A DNA stretch of 64,000 nt from Diphasiastrum complanatum (GCA_029204225.1 CM055111.1:45397255-45461254); one strand, 5' to 3'; shown: positions 12,101-23,260, counted from the stretch's first letter. A program made the numbers and translations. Notes: generated by a model from the sequence alone, not told the origin.

Positions 12101-15100
12101 GCAGCAGATGATGCACCATGTGTCTCTGGGATAGCACACCAAGACTTTTTGCAGATAAAGCAAACTAGGTTTATGCACACAGCCACTCCAATTGCCTCCT
12201 TTGATGAGCTTGATCTTCCACCAGGATTTGGAGATTCAGTTATCAGGCATATGAAAGCAAGTATACAAGCTTTTTCTGACATTGTTGCAGAGACCCCTTG
12301 GAGGTGCCCTGACAAGGTACTCTTTCAAAGGTTCAACTGCATCAAATTAGATGCCCTATTTAATTATCCTATTGCTATATATGGATTGGGCAGTAGTTTC
12401 CAGTGACGAATTGATGCTGCCATAGATAATTATACCAACGAATCACCTGCCACTACTTTTGATGATGATATTCTGATAAGCGATGTGGTGCAGCAATTTC
12501 GTACTTACTTTGACAAAAGGATTTCTTGGTTTTTTAAAGCCTAAATGGGCTATATGAGTTTGTAAAAAGATGAGACTCATCGAAGTTTAGGAGCATCTTG
12601 TAGCTGTCAATCTTCCATAGATAATTATACCAACGAGTCACCTGCCACTACTTTTGATGATGATATTCTGATAAGCGATGTGGTGCAGCAATTACGTACT
12701 TAACTTTGACAAAAGGATTCCTTGGTTTTTTACAGCCTAAATGGGCTATATGAGCTTGTAAAAAGATGAGACTCATCGAAGTTTAGGAGCATCTTCTAGC
12801 TGTCAATCTTTCTTTAGCATGAGGCCTATGATGTGACTCCAGGCTTACGGATGTAAATCTTGGTGACTTGATCTTGCAGTATGTCTTGAATCCTTCTTGG
12901 CAAGTAGTTGCTGGTGAGGAAAGCCTAGATGTCAGTACTCAACAACAACGTGAACTTGGGGTTTTGGAGGCAGTTTATCCTCGAATTACAAGTATTCCTG
13001 AAAGGTTGGATCTAGACTTGCATTTAAATTTATCTTTTTACATTGTGGGAAGGCTTTTAGCTGCTTTAGTCTGTTTTGCTTGGTTTGCATTCTCATACTA
13101 CTAATATTTCTTGTATAATAGTCAGGCTGTTTGACTTAAATTTTCATACCAGTCCTGCAGAACCTCAAGGGCCACAACAACCTTATGATGATTCCCTGGT
13201 ATCACAAATTCCAGTTGTACCTATTGAGGAGGATGATTCCATGGATGTGGATGATAATGGAGATTCAAATACAGACGGAGACTCTCAGGAGCCTGTTTTA
13301 AAGGGTATGCTTGTAATAAGTCAGTTCATGCACACAACAGAACAATCGGCAGAACATGGCTAGAGTTTGTAGCAATTGCTAGTTAACTAAGGATGTAGCT
13401 TCTGCTTGAAGGCCTTATGAAGCATGAGTAACTAGAGATGCTTCAAGAGCTACAAAACCTGGATGGTGGAAAAAGTAAGCCTAAGTCATTTTTTGAAAGG
13501 CAAAAGTCTCTCTTAGATTGAACCTTACTAAAGTAGCATTCGATATCATCAATTGTGAGGTATTCCAAAAGGCTGCACATCTGAAAAATGAATACCCAAT
13601 TAGATTTTACCCAGCCTTGTTTCAGATCAAGCTTTAACAACGTAGTGCCTCACCTTTGTAGATGGCAGTGTCTAGCATATGCATTAAATCTCATGTTACT
13701 TTCTTGTTCCTTTCAAAAAATCGTCTAACATTAACTTTCTTGTATCCAAGAGCTGCAAACCGGATTCATCTAAGACCAATCAAGTGTCCGCCAGCTTGGT
13801 ATATCAAGATTCAAAGAGATTTTTGCCGCTCTTTGACATGTCAACCTGTTGTTTGCCTTTTAGATAATAGTGAGGAAATCTGCAGCTAATAGGAAGATAG
13901 TTTTGTACTAAGGAGCTTGACCCGTCCTTCAACAAAGTCTTTTGAAAAACTTCGACCGTTATTTCCATTTTCAGCACTCTTTGCCCTGCTCTAGCTTTTC
14001 TCTTTACTGAAGAACAATCGGCAGAACATGGCTAGAGTTTGTAGAAATTGCTCGTTAACTGAGGATGTAGCTTCTGCTTAAAGACCTTATGAAGCATGAG
14101 TAACTAGAGATGCTTCAAGAGCTACAAAACCTGGATGGTGGAAAAAGTAAGCCTAAGATTTGCTACTGTTAGCATAGCTCCAGGAAAGATGAGCAAATTA
14201 ACTGAATTTGCATGATACGCTGTTGCTTTCGAGTCTCTAGTACAGATTGTGTGCAAGCGTAACATGAGTTTTGTGTTTCTAGGCTGGATGGTGCTTGCCA
14301 ACTGTCTTATTGATAATTGGGATGATATTTCTAATGATGGCTGCTGCATTTTGTGGATGAGAATTTTTTCAGGTGGACAGGTGGCTAATAACATGACACT
14401 TCAAAAGCTAGATGATTTAAGAGCTGAGGCTGACAAAATTTCAAAAGATAAAATGGCTAGCTTGGCAGAGGTGAACCTAGTGTCCGGTGTACGCACACCT
14501 TTTGGAGTCCCCAATACATCTGATTTGCCTTGTCTGACTGAGCAGTCTGGTGGAAACCTTTCACAACAACAGTTTGTGGCTGGAGGCTCTCCATCAAGAA
14601 ATATGACTTCTGGTCATAATAGTCAAACCGTTGGTGCTATAGAACCAGATGTCGCTGCGGCAGCTGCTGCTGCATTTGCAGCGATGACAAAGGCTAAAGA
14701 ACAGGGAAGTCTAATTGATCAAGAGCTCTTAATACAGATTCTTAGCAATCCTTTACTGGTTGAAACCCTATCAGGTGGCAAGCCCAGAAAAAATTTCATT
14801 TCTCAGTCCCGTGTATTTGCAACAAAGTGTTCTTCTGGAACTTCTGTAGTCAATGCGGCTACAGATTCTCAAGCGAACACAAATATACATTCATCAATAA
14901 AAACTATCCCTACCACCACTAAAAAACAACCCAATTCAACAATCTCCGTAGTGCCACCAGGTTTTGGAATCAGCATGCAAGCAAAGGAAGTTTTTGATAA
15001 GGATGAGGTTCTCCTATCGAAACCACCTGGTCCGGGTAACATTGCACTAGCTAATTCAGGTGCCTTCGGTAATGGAGATATAAATATTCAGCAACCAAAT

Positions 15101-15568
15101 GGAAACACAAACCTACCTTTTCAGTCAATAAACAGTCAGACAGCTATGACGAGTACAGTAGAGCTTAGGCAACTTACAAACCATCTACAGCTACAGCCTG
15201 CTGGCTCAGCTCCAATCTTGAGTCTTGCTGGCAGATCATCAACTCAATATGATGAGCAATACTATAAAAGACTGATCATGCAGCATGGTGGAAACAAAAT
15301 CGATAAAGCACTTTCCTGGAAGATAGACACAATCCAAAGGGAAGCAGAACCCCAAAGAGAGAGACTTGGGATAAACACCGGTGACTCGAGTCGCGTAAAA
15401 TCCCGAAAGGTCTGTGCTTATTACAATACTCCCAGAGGCTGTAGAAATGGTGTTTCTTGTATGTTCTTGCATGATGCATCACAAGATGGAGCTCCGGCTG
15501 AAAGAACTGGTTTTGACATACCTCAGTTGCACCTAAAGAAGAAGCTCAGATTTGAAAATTTCACATGA
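9152..15568 (+). CDS. CCCH zinc-finger domain-containing protein (five coding exons)
   Basis: The predicted coding exons are 9152-9283, 12089-12316, 12880-13004, 13153-13304 and 14373-15568. All junctions are GT/AG and keep frame, giving 610 residues. Exon 1 encodes a KKVTW..GDKLCQ motif that continues in exon 2 as VRLF, which I know from the N-terminus of plant CCCH proteins such as Arabidopsis C3H6 and its relatives. Exon 5 carries a single C-x8-C-x5-C-x3-H finger (C560, C569, C575, H579), a fold that usually binds single-stranded RNA, so a nuclear RNA-binding or regulatory role is likely but inferred. PPGFG occurs three times (exons 1, 2 and 5). There is an acidic block at the end of exon 4 and an alanine run in exon 5. 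The start is uncertain: the 27 residues before the conserved KKVTW motif look like an extension. Introns 1, 3 and 4 and the leader were not confirmed by transcripts. Confidence 0.85.
12421..12811 (+). repeat. 195-bp tandem duplication in intron 2
   Basis: Two adjacent copies (starts 12421 and 12616) differ at only a few bases. They lie between coding exons 2 and 3, so the duplication does not alter the protein. The close similarity suggests it is recent. Confidence 0.9.
13339..13485 (+). repeat. 147-bp direct repeat, copy 1, in intron 4
   Basis: Pairs with 14011-14157. Both begin AGAACAATCGGCAGAACATGG and end GTAAGCCTAAG, with about six differences. Copy 1 starts 35 bp after the exon 4 donor. 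Confidence 0.85.
14011..14157 (+). repeat. 147-bp direct repeat, copy 2, in intron 4
   Basis: Partner of 13339-13485. The 525 bp between the copies show no terminal structure of a known element, so this is a spaced segmental duplication or the result of an insertion whose ends I cannot define. Confidence 0.85.
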
Positions 15569-16190
15569 ACTATCGAAAAAGAGCGAAAACCATGTCTCAC
15601 CATCTGCAAGTAATCCAATAATCTTTATCTGCTAAAAGTTCTGATTACATCACTTTGTACTTTATGTTTTCTCAAGGCATGAAGTTTCAAATAAGCAGCT
15701 GTGAATTCATGAAGCATTATTTTAACTAATGTGAGAATTATCTTAAGGAAAAGATGTCAGATGAATCAACGCAGTGCATCATTGAAGCGTTCAATGCATT
15801 CTAAGGAGCATTAACTCTGCTAATCTGACCTTCATCCAAAGCTAAATTAGTGTTTTAGTTAGAAGGTTCAGGACTCTAGTAGAAGCTTCAGCTGAAAAGT
15901 AAACAATCTGTCATTTTGAGATTTTGTGCTTTCAACCATGGCTATAACCTACAAATATTGCATTCTTCACAAATCCGCTTAAATACTTCCAAAACTTGAA
16001 ATTTACGATGAAATTAATGTTACCCTTTCTATCAGACAGCAAGTCGACAAATCTAAGATCATTGTTAGGAAAGACTATGACAAACGACGACCTTAACAAG
16101 TTCTAGAGGCTAGCCTAGGTTAACATTGTTATGGACTTGCTGATACGGACACCAAAGGCATTATTAGTTAATTGGTTGCATTTATGCTGA
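15569..16190 (+). other. 3' flank of the zinc-finger gene
   Basis: Contains the 3' untranslated region of the zinc-finger gene. No strong AATAAA signal stands out; several AATAAT/AATAAG-like sites lie within 150 bp of the stop. No further gene is seen. Confidence 0.45.
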
Positions 16191-16710
16191 GGGTTATTCA
16201 AAGGTTGGCACAATTGGTTAGATTGGCATCCAAAGTTTCTTTGCTCCCAGGTTAAAGTCCCCCTTGGAAACCGAGGTGCATTTTTTTAAAGGGTTACTCA
16301 GTGGGTTATATTGGTATCCAAAGTTTCATTTGTCCTTTGTAAACTAAAATGTGTTGATTCTGAAGGGATAAGATCCAAGGGTTGGCTTAGTTGGCTAGCT
16401 TGGCATCCAAAGTTTATTTGGTCCCAAAGGTCAAGCCCCTCTTGAAAACCAAGACGCGTTTATTCCAAGGGTTGGCTAGCTTGGCATCCAAAGTTTGTTT
16501 GGTCCAATTTTGAAAACCAAGATGCATTTATTTCCCTAATCCAATGGTAGTTGGTTACTTTGGTATCTAAAGTTTCTTTGGTCCCAGGTTTCAGCCCCCT
16601 TTGGCTAGAAACCAACATGTATATATTTCATCAAACATCGAACCAGGTTAGCTCGGCTGGTTAGCTTGGTATTTAAAGTTCAAGACTTCTTCGAAAACCA
16701 ATATATTTCA
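16191..16710 (+). repeat. Tandem array of six tRNA-like units
   Basis: Six diverged units start near 16191, 16291, 16377, 16467, 16541 and 16631. The common pattern is GGTTGGCTTAGTTGGTTAGC..., TTGGCATCCAAAGTTT, a TTTGGTCCCAGGTT.AAGCCCC segment and GAAAACCAAGATGCATTTATT. The third unit has TGGCTTAGTTGG (16383-16394), a perfect match to the Pol III A-box consensus. The fifth and first units carry B-box-like CCCAGGTT(T/A).AGYCC. None folds as a proper tRNA with an anticodon arm by eye, so these are probably tRNA-derived relics such as SINE heads amplified in tandem. Confidence 0.6.
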
Positions 16711-16770
16711 CTAAATACCAAAAAAATTGTAAAATAGAAGTTCAAAAAACATCTATTTCACTAAGATCTC

Positions 16771-16860
16771 TAGCGACATTGGTTGAGTTGATGTATCGTG
16801 CTAGAGTTTGGGCTCACCCATCCAAGTTCGATTCTGTATGATCCCATGGGGTTAATAATG
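16771..16860 (+). repeat. SINE-like tRNA-derived fragment
   Basis: Contains GGTTGAGTTGATG followed 45 bp later by AAGTTCGATTC, which resembles A- and B-box promoter motifs at a tRNA-like spacing. A second weak candidate lies at about 16990-17045 (ends GGTTTCGGTAC). No poly(A) or T-rich tail or target duplication was recognised. Confidence 0.35.
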
Positions 16861-17722
16861 CTAAGAAAGCATTTGTTTATCAAGTCTTCAATGGATATCA
16901 GAGAAATTGCTATCCCTTTTGATTTTTAAACATGAATTCAACCCCATCATTTCCTCTATGGCATTCATCATCTAGTCAATAGGATCTAGGGCAAGTGGTA
17001 GGCCCCTTGACTTTAAAATACGAAGTCATGGTTTCGGTACACCCCATACCTTAAACTAAGGCATTTATTTCATTAAGCTTTGAAATGTTTCTATGTTGTT
17101 GGATTTTTATAACAGTTCAAAATCTAACGTTAATGTGTTTCTTATAGTATTTAAGTTGTTTTTCAAATTGCAAAGTCGAAAAACACTTGGGATTGACATT
17201 GAGATTTGAATCAATATGATGCTCATGACTGAAATAATACTGTAGGTCAGAATGAATATCAATTCAATCCAAAAATTAGACTAGAATCAAAATAGCATTC
17301 CGATTTGACTCATCCTGACCTAGGGCTGAAATAAAGTCACGACGATCTTCACAAATAAATAGAATCATGTTTGATAGCGAGAATCAGTTACATTATGATA
17401 GCTTAATGCTTAGTGATTTAAATTTCTTTTCATCTTCTATTAGAAATGTATATATACTTTTAGTTCATAAATGAAGTAAGAGAGAGATTGATCATAGCGT
17501 CGCATACTAAGTGGTGTGATTGAGTATCATGTTTGTAGTATACATTTGATGTATTGATCTCTCTAAGGTCCTTTTTTGTTATTTGAATGCATCCAAAATT
17601 TTTTACATATGTTTTGTGTAGATTGATGCATTTCTACAAAATTTTAGTGCCATTTCCATTGTCTACTGATGTATGTACTAAACCATTTGTAATATGTCGT
17701 TTCATTACTTATGCTAGTATCG

Positions 17723-17724
<2 letters not shown>
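16861..17724. other. Intergenic DNA without a recognised feature
   Basis: AT-rich sequence with only short, unsupported open frames. Confidence 0.5.

Positions 17725-17787
<63 letters not shown>
17725..17787. repeat. (AC)n microsatellite
   Basis: Perfect AC dinucleotide run of about 63 bp. The 'His-Thr' and 'Val-Cys' open frames over it are translation artefacts. Confidence 0.95.
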
Positions 17788-17788
<1 letters not shown>

Positions 17789-17955
17789 CATAGTTGCAGA
17801 GTTTCATGATTTGCGAATCGTGATTTGCTGCAGCAAATTGTGGAAATATTTTTTTTTCAATGTGCGATTCTACTGAACAAAAAAAAAACAATGATTCGTT
17901 GTGAATCGTCATTGCTTTTTTTTCTAGAACGATTCGTGAATCCTGAATGCAACTA

Positions 17956-17957
<2 letters not shown>
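17788..17957. mobile_element. Short foldback (MITE-like) element between two microsatellites
   Basis: The left end reads ATCATAGTTGCA and the right end TGCAACTATGAT, a perfect 12-bp inverted repeat. Inside, CGAATCGT/ACGATTCG-type sequences continue the foldback over about 35 bp of each side. It is bordered by an AC run on the left and an AT run on the right, so a target duplication cannot be judged. No coding capacity; movement would depend on a transposase elsewhere. Confidence 0.5.

Positions 17958-17990
<33 letters not shown>
17957..17990. repeat. (AT)n microsatellite
   Basis: Perfect TA dinucleotide run of about 34 bp next to the foldback element. Confidence 0.9.
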
Positions 17991-17993
<3 letters not shown>

Positions 17994-18302
17994 GTATATC
18001 ACTTGAGATGGACAAATTTCATAAATGCTGGTTCTAGCATTCTCCCTCACGAAAGTAAATGTTCTCGGTGGCTCATCATGCCTTTTGACTAAAAACCTAC
18101 TAGTAGGACATGGCACTCCAGCATTCATCATTAATAGCGAATGTCTACTTTGCGATACGTAACACCTACACCAAGATTATATTTTGAACATGGTATAAAA
18201 AGTCGGTTTTGGTATTTTGATTATGATATTGTCAATAAATTTGGAAGTATTACTCAATCAAATGATTTTAACAATGTAATCTTTGGTTGTATTAGAGTGT
18301 CA

Positions 18303-18620
18303 TTTCCAAGATGGATAATACTTTCAAGTGCATCCCTCACTGGAAAGCTAGACGAAAATAATTACCATCTTTGGAAGTTCAAGATGAAAGTAATTTTTTT
18401 TGCCAAAGAATTATGAGACGTATAAGGTAGTGAGAACGTAGATGTTGTAGCTATAACAAGGTGAAAATAGAAAGATGGAAAGGCATTTAGACTAATCACT
18501 CTTGATATTCAGATCAGTCACATGTTCAAACATCAAAATTTTTTTGGGATGTTGGCCTATGTTCTATGATATTAGAGATGTAATCTCTAAGTTTTATTTG
18601 AGGAAAAATTTCCACCAATG
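18303..18620 (+). pseudogene. Relic of a copia-type Gag N-terminal region
   Basis: One frame reads ...LTGKLDENNYHLWKFKMK..., the typical opening of copia Gag (L.G.NY..WK..M). Further downstream, after frame changes and stops, are pieces resembling LITLDIQISHM. No LTR, zinc knuckle or enzyme domain belonging to it was found nearby. It is a short, old fragment. Confidence 0.5.
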
Positions 18621-18720
18621 TCGGAATCTGACGGCTTGTTGGATTTTGACGACCAGAGAATCCTCAAAAATAGTCCGACGACTATCCTAACATATCAGTT
18701 CTTTCAGAATCCGAAAGTTG

Positions 18721-18880
18721 TTGAATTCTAACGAATTGTTTTATCTTTAAAAAAATAAAAAATTCTAAAACATAGCTCGCTAGTTTCGTGACAAAATACT
18801 TGGAGCAAATTCTGACGAATTGTATATATTTTAAAAAATCAGAAATTGTAAAACACAAGTTGCTAGTTTCGCGACAAAAG
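18721..18880 (+). repeat. Diverged tandem duplication of about 83 bp
   Basis: Two units share AATTCTRACGAATTGT...TTTAAAAAA and end in GCTAGTTTCGYGACAAAA. Non-coding. Confidence 0.6.
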
Positions 18881-19556
18881 GGACAATATTACATTAGACA
18901 TTATATTTTGATTGAAGATTAAATATGAGGTATGTTTTTAAAATGTGATTCATTGTAATTGCACTATGCTCTTGATTTCGTAACCATTAGATTTTATACA
19001 TGCATAATAGAGAAGCAAGCATCAAGCATAAAACATAACGCTCACTTTAAAATTCTCTCTCTTTCTCTCTCACTCTCACAACATTCACAAGCATTGGGGG
19101 AGGGAACTCAACTTCTCAATTGATCACTATTGGCTCATTTCTAAAATTTGTGAGTCTAAGTGAGTATTGTTGTTGTACGGACTGGAACAGTAAATTAACT
19201 TACATAAGTGTGTTTGACAAGTTCTTATTGAGTTTATATCTTCTATGTGTAGTATGTGCATGATTTCTACATTGTTAATGATGCTAGAAGTGCTATCCTT
19301 ATTAGCCAAAGATCAAAGGGCATAAATAGATCTGCTTCAAGATCAAAAGGAAAAAACTAAAGATGCTAAACATTCAATATTGTATCCATTAGTTTGAGAT
19401 AGAACTATTTACATTATGCACATTGGATATACAAAATGGAAACTAAATTAATGGAGAGAATGAAATGAAAACAAGTGAAAGACAAATCTTAATCTCTAAC
19501 CCTTAAAATAACAAAACATCATCCATATCTATGCTAAATCAACCACCTACATTAAC

Positions 19557-19559
<3 letters not shown>

Positions 19560-19647
<88 letters not shown>
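19560..19647. repeat. (GA)n microsatellite
   Basis: Perfect GA run of about 88 bp, followed by purine-rich sequence to about 19760. The Arg-Glu and Ser-Leu open frames across it are artefacts. Confidence 0.95.
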
Positions 19648-19652
<5 letters not shown>

Positions 19653-19739
19653 ATCTTCCAAGAAGAGGAGGGAGAGAGAGATCCAGAACCAAGAAGTAGA
19701 GAGGGGAACAGACTTGGAGAAGAGGGGAGGAGAGGAGAC

Positions 19740-19879
19740 TCAAGAGAGGAGAGTAACCAGAGTTGAGTAGAGTTTCCTTTATTCCAAATAGTATTCCCTT
19801 TTTAATGGTGTACAATAGGTGCCTTTTTATCCTTGGGGTGGCCCTTGCCCCCTGCTTCCTATTGGCTACTTGCAAGAGG
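19740..19879 (-). repeat. Gypsy-type LTR relic, part 1 (split by the copia element)
   Basis: The minus strand resembles the TATA-containing part of the gypsy LTRs at 40742-41552 and 54875-55417: AGCCAATAGGA, then GGCAAGGGCC and ATAAAAAGGCACC, in the same order. It continues at 24022-24290 beyond the inserted gag-only copia element. The GA tract just upstream may derive from the downstream part of this LTR. Confidence 0.55.
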
Positions 19880-20583
19880 TGTGAAGAATTGCCAAAAATT
19901 GGCAAATCTAGCTCGATAAAAAACCATGTAGTATAATGTAAATTTTGTACATAAGTGGATTCCACACATGTGAGGCCAAGATGCCACGTGGAAATCCACT
20001 CCTAATGTAGGTTAGGTCAAGTCCATAGGGTTGGTCATGTCATTTTGGTAGTGATTCCTAGTTTATAGGACCTAAATTCTAGATTTAAGGTGAAAATTTG
20101 ACCAACTAGCTATCTACTAAGCATGACTCTAGGAAATAGACTAGGGTTTCATTTTAGGTCAAGGAGAGTGAGTTAACTTCCTTATTACATTCTGGAAATC
20201 CACCTAACTTCAAGAAGGAAGTCGAATTTGCTATGTATTCCCTCTCTCCATAGTGAGTAGATAGAAATTTTTTTTGGAGCTCATTGGCAATCTCAAGCTA
20301 GTTCACTATGTACATTGAGTTTTTGTGATCCAAATGAAACCAAATCAATTTCTACTTGTTTCTCAAGTTGAAGGCCATACTACAGCCTGTATTACACACA
20401 TGTGGGCTCGGATTCCAATGTTTATCAATGCTTTTGATTGTTAATGCTTGTTGTTTGTCAAATTGCCAATCTAGATCAACTTTTTTTGGTCGAGTTTTTT
20501 GATAGATTGTTAAGCAAGCATCCAATCACTCTTGTGGATCTTTTGTAAATCCATTTACGGTCCTAAAATACAGTACTTTCACA
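19880..20583 (+). repeat. 5' LTR of the gag-only copia element
   Basis: 704 bp, TGTGAAG...TTTCACA. Contains G-box-type CCACGTGG (about 19983) and ACACATGTG sites in the putative U3, and is directly followed by the primer site. Confidence 0.9.
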
Positions 20584-20596
20584 TGGTATCAGAGCC
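20584..20596 (+). other. Primer-binding site
   Basis: TGGTATCAGAGCC directly after the LTR, the standard copia site that pairs with initiator Met-tRNA. Confidence 0.9.
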
Positions 20597-21019
20597 AAGT
20601 ACAAGAGCATAAGCCATTGATCTAATGCAAATCCATTTTTAGCAAGTTTTGGTGCTAAAAACTAGTATTGAGAGGGCAAGCTAGAATCTTGATTTTGGTG
20701 AGGAGATTTGATCCCAAACTTGGTAGGGGTCCAAATCCGTACTGTCCACATGTGTGGGCACCTCTGAACCTGCATTTAATGCATGGTATTCATTTGATCC
20801 AAAGAAATTCAATTTGCGAGCTTTTGATGTAAATTTTGGTGGAAATCTTAGGATAAGCTACCAAGATTGAGTGCCATTGATTATATTTGACATAGGGTCA
20901 TGAAATCTAATTAATCTAGGTTGAAATCAGGTCATATAAACTTGTTTTACAGGTCTTGAAAGTACATCAAAAAGTGTGAAAGAGATTGAGTCATTATTTT
21001 GTCCAAAAATAGCCAAAAT

Positions 21020-21345
21020 TGGCAAGATTTGATTGTAAGTAGATTTCACATCATCTTATCTTCATTGCAACTTTGTGAGGGAGTGCTAGGACTGAGATTA
21101 TAAGTCCATTTGTTGGATTAGAAATCGAATGTGAGTGAAACACTACAAGAGAGAGACCTTGGTGAGTTTCTAGAGACAATCAAATTCATTTCTTAGCAAG
21201 ATTTGTTTGAAAGTAATTTTCACTTCATCTTATCTTCATTCCAGCTTTGTGAGGGAGTGATAGAACTGTGATTATAAGTCCATTTGTTGGATTAGAAATC
21301 AAATTTGAGTGAAACACTACAAGTGTGATACCTTTGTGAGTTTCA
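21020..21345 (+). repeat. 174-bp tandem duplication in the untranslated leader
   Basis: Two units beginning CAAGATTTG (21023 and 21197) share CATCTTATCTTCATT..., GTGAGGGAGTG and CCATTTGTTGGATTAG in the same order. They sit between the primer site and the Gag start codon. Confidence 0.75.
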
Positions 21346-21388
21346 AGTCAATCAAATCTATTTCGTGTTTGTAGAAGACACTAGTAAG

Positions 21389-22765
21389 ATGAGATCTGCT
21401 GGAGCATACCTTCTAGAAGCTAGTGAGAGGTTGAATTCTACAAATTATGCTATTTGGAAGGTTAGGATGGAGTCACTCTTGGTGCTTCAAGACCTTTATG
21501 AGTTCTTGATTGAAGATGAAGATGAACCTCTAGGTGCACAGGAGTTAGCTAGATACAAGAAGAGATCTAGGCTTGCACTTCATTGTGTGAAGATAAATGT
21601 GAGCAATGATTTGTTGAGAGAAGTATTAGCTTGTACTAGTGTTAAAGAGGCTTGGAAGTCTTTAAAATCAATCTATGAGTCTAGCAACACTTCTAGAGTT
21701 CTTATGCTTAGAAATCAAAATTTGCAAAGCATGAGGAGAAGTGAGGAGAGTGCACATGATTATGTAGTCAGAATCAAGTCTCTAAATAGGGAGCGGGCTT
21801 CCATTGGAGAGAAAATTCATGATGGAGAGCTTGTACAAATTGTCCTTAATGGTCTAGGAGATGACTTTGCAAATTTGGTCCAAAGTTTTGCCATCCAAGA
21901 CACTTTGCCAACTATAGAAAACCTTCACAGTGTATTAGTGGCTGAAGAGTGTAGGATGCTCCATGCAAATGATGAAGAGTGTAGGATAGATGGTGTGGGC
22001 ACCATCTCTTTGTGTCTAGAATCCTCAAAATGCATGGATCTAGAAAATGTCCTTTATGTACCATCAATCACCAAGAATATGCTTAGTGTTGGTCTACTCT
22101 TAGAAAGTGGTTTGGATGTCCACTTTAAGCATGGTGTTTGCTTCTTCTTGAAGAATGATGTTTGCATTGCAAAGGGATTTAGACATGGAAGATTGTTTAA
22201 GTTGGAAGCTAGTGTTGCTTTTGAAAGAATGAGCTTGGCAAAGGAGGAGGTCACTCAAGAGGAGATCTTGGCAAAGTGTGATCTTGCTTGCATTGAGGAG
22301 GAGCATCAAAAGGAGGAAGATCTTGAGGATCAACCTCAAAGAATGAGAGTTCCAAGGGAGTCCTCAATGACAATGTCCGAGTCATCAAATTGCATGCAAA
22401 TTGTCCATTCAAGTGTGCATCTTGCAAGGGTGGTGAGCATTGGAGAGTCTACTATCTTTGAATACTTTTTGGAAAGTATTAGTAGACATGAGGTGACTTG
22501 TTTCTTACCTTTAAGATTCATGGTGTTTATTACTTTGTATGACAAGACAATGAAATGGGATGCTTTGAAATCTACATTTGTTGTTGATAAGGCAATTTCA
22601 TTGGATAACTATTTTTGTAATAGTTTGAATAGTGTCATAAAAGATGAAACATCATTTGTATTGGAAATATTTGGGTCCACATGCTTTGAACATGATCATT
22701 CCAATGTAAGGACCAAAGATTATCCTATTTCAATGATAGGAATAATGGTAGTGTTTTGCTCTTGA
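21389..22765 (+). CDS. Copia Gag fused to an unrecognised C-terminal region
   Basis: The first ATG is at 21389 and gives 458 residues. Residues about 8-195 form a copia Gag: LNSTNYAIWKVRMESLL near the N-terminus, then the helical region with ESSNTSRVLMLRNQ and VQSFAIQDTLP. About residues 200-280 match the stretch that normally lies between protease and integrase (NVLYVPSITKNMLSV). The basic tail, zinc knuckle and the Asp-Ser-Gly protease site that belong between them are missing, so an in-frame deletion joined the two parts. Residues about 290-458 are Glu- and Ser-rich and unlike any copia domain I know. The frame is intact although no enzyme is encoded. Confidence 0.75.
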   Translation: MRSAGAYLLEASERLNSTNYAIWKVRMESLLVLQDLYEFLIEDEDEPLGAQELARYKKRSRLALHCVKINVSNDLLREVLACTSVKEAWKSLKSIYESSNTSRVLMLRNQNLQSMRRSEESAHDYVVRIKSLNRERASIGEKIHDGELVQIVLNGLGDDFANLVQSFAIQDTLPTIENLHSVLVAEECRMLHANDEECRIDGVGTISLCLESSKCMDLENVLYVPSITKNMLSVGLLLESGLDVHFKHGVCFFLKNDVCIAKGFRHGRLFKLEASVAFERMSLAKEEVTQEEILAKCDLACIEEEHQKEEDLEDQPQRMRVPRESSMTMSESSNCMQIVHSSVHLARVVSIGESTIFEYFLESISRHEVTCFLPLRFMVFITLYDKTMKWDALKSTFVVDKAISLDNYFCNSLNSVIKDETSFVLEIFGSTCFEHDHSNVRTKDYPISMIGIMVVFCS

Positions 22766-23260
22766 AGTAGAGATTTTAGAATCTACTTGTTTTCAGCCAA
22801 AGAATTTGTCAATGGTGGAAATGTGATCTTTCAAGAGTGGAAGATTTGTAAACTTGAAGAAGCACCTTTGGATCAACACCTTATTCAATTCATTGATGGT
22901 TTGGAGTCAAGTCAAGTGGAGGAGCAAGCTCAAGACCCGAGGACTCCAAGAAGAACCTTGAATATCAAGATGGAGCCATCTAGGCTCAATCATATGGATC
23001 AAGCAAGACAAGTGTCTTTGGCAAAATTATTTATGCACTTAATATTTTAATTGATGTATCTTCAAGTGCACAAAATGCCTTGGAATCCATGGCTTGGCAT
23101 GATGTTTAGTTTTGAAGTGTGCTACATGTATATAGACACATTTATGGAACATCTTGTAAGGGATCCTCTAAGAGGTGGTGAAAGATCCTTCATGGACATC
23201 ATTCTCTATTGGAGTCTCAAAAGTTCCTTATTTGTAGCTGGATTTTTTAGACACTTCTAA
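22766..23260 (+). pseudogene. Same-frame continuation of the gag-only ORF after two stops
   Basis: After the TGA at 22763-22765 the same reading frame stays open to a TAA at 23048-23050 and again to 23260, about 57 bp before the 3' LTR. The segments (about 94 and 69 codons) are not recognisable domains. Three consecutive open blocks in one frame suggest a once-continuous frame of about 630 codons with two later nonsense changes; chance is possible. Confidence 0.4.

Noticed and set aside
12421-12811. CRISPR-like or satellite array
   Set aside because: Only two copies of a 195-bp unit in an intron of a plant gene; a simple tandem duplication.
16191-16860. Functional tRNA genes
   Set aside because: A- and B-box-like motifs are present, but no cloverleaf with an anticodon arm and acceptor stem can be formed by eye.
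17587-18131. Open frames with His-Thr, Val-Cys and Ile-Tyr runs
   Set aside because: They read through the AC and AT microsatellites on both strands.
19531-19965. Long Arg-Glu and Ser-Leu open frames
   Set aside because: Translation of the (GA)n microsatellite; no coding evidence.
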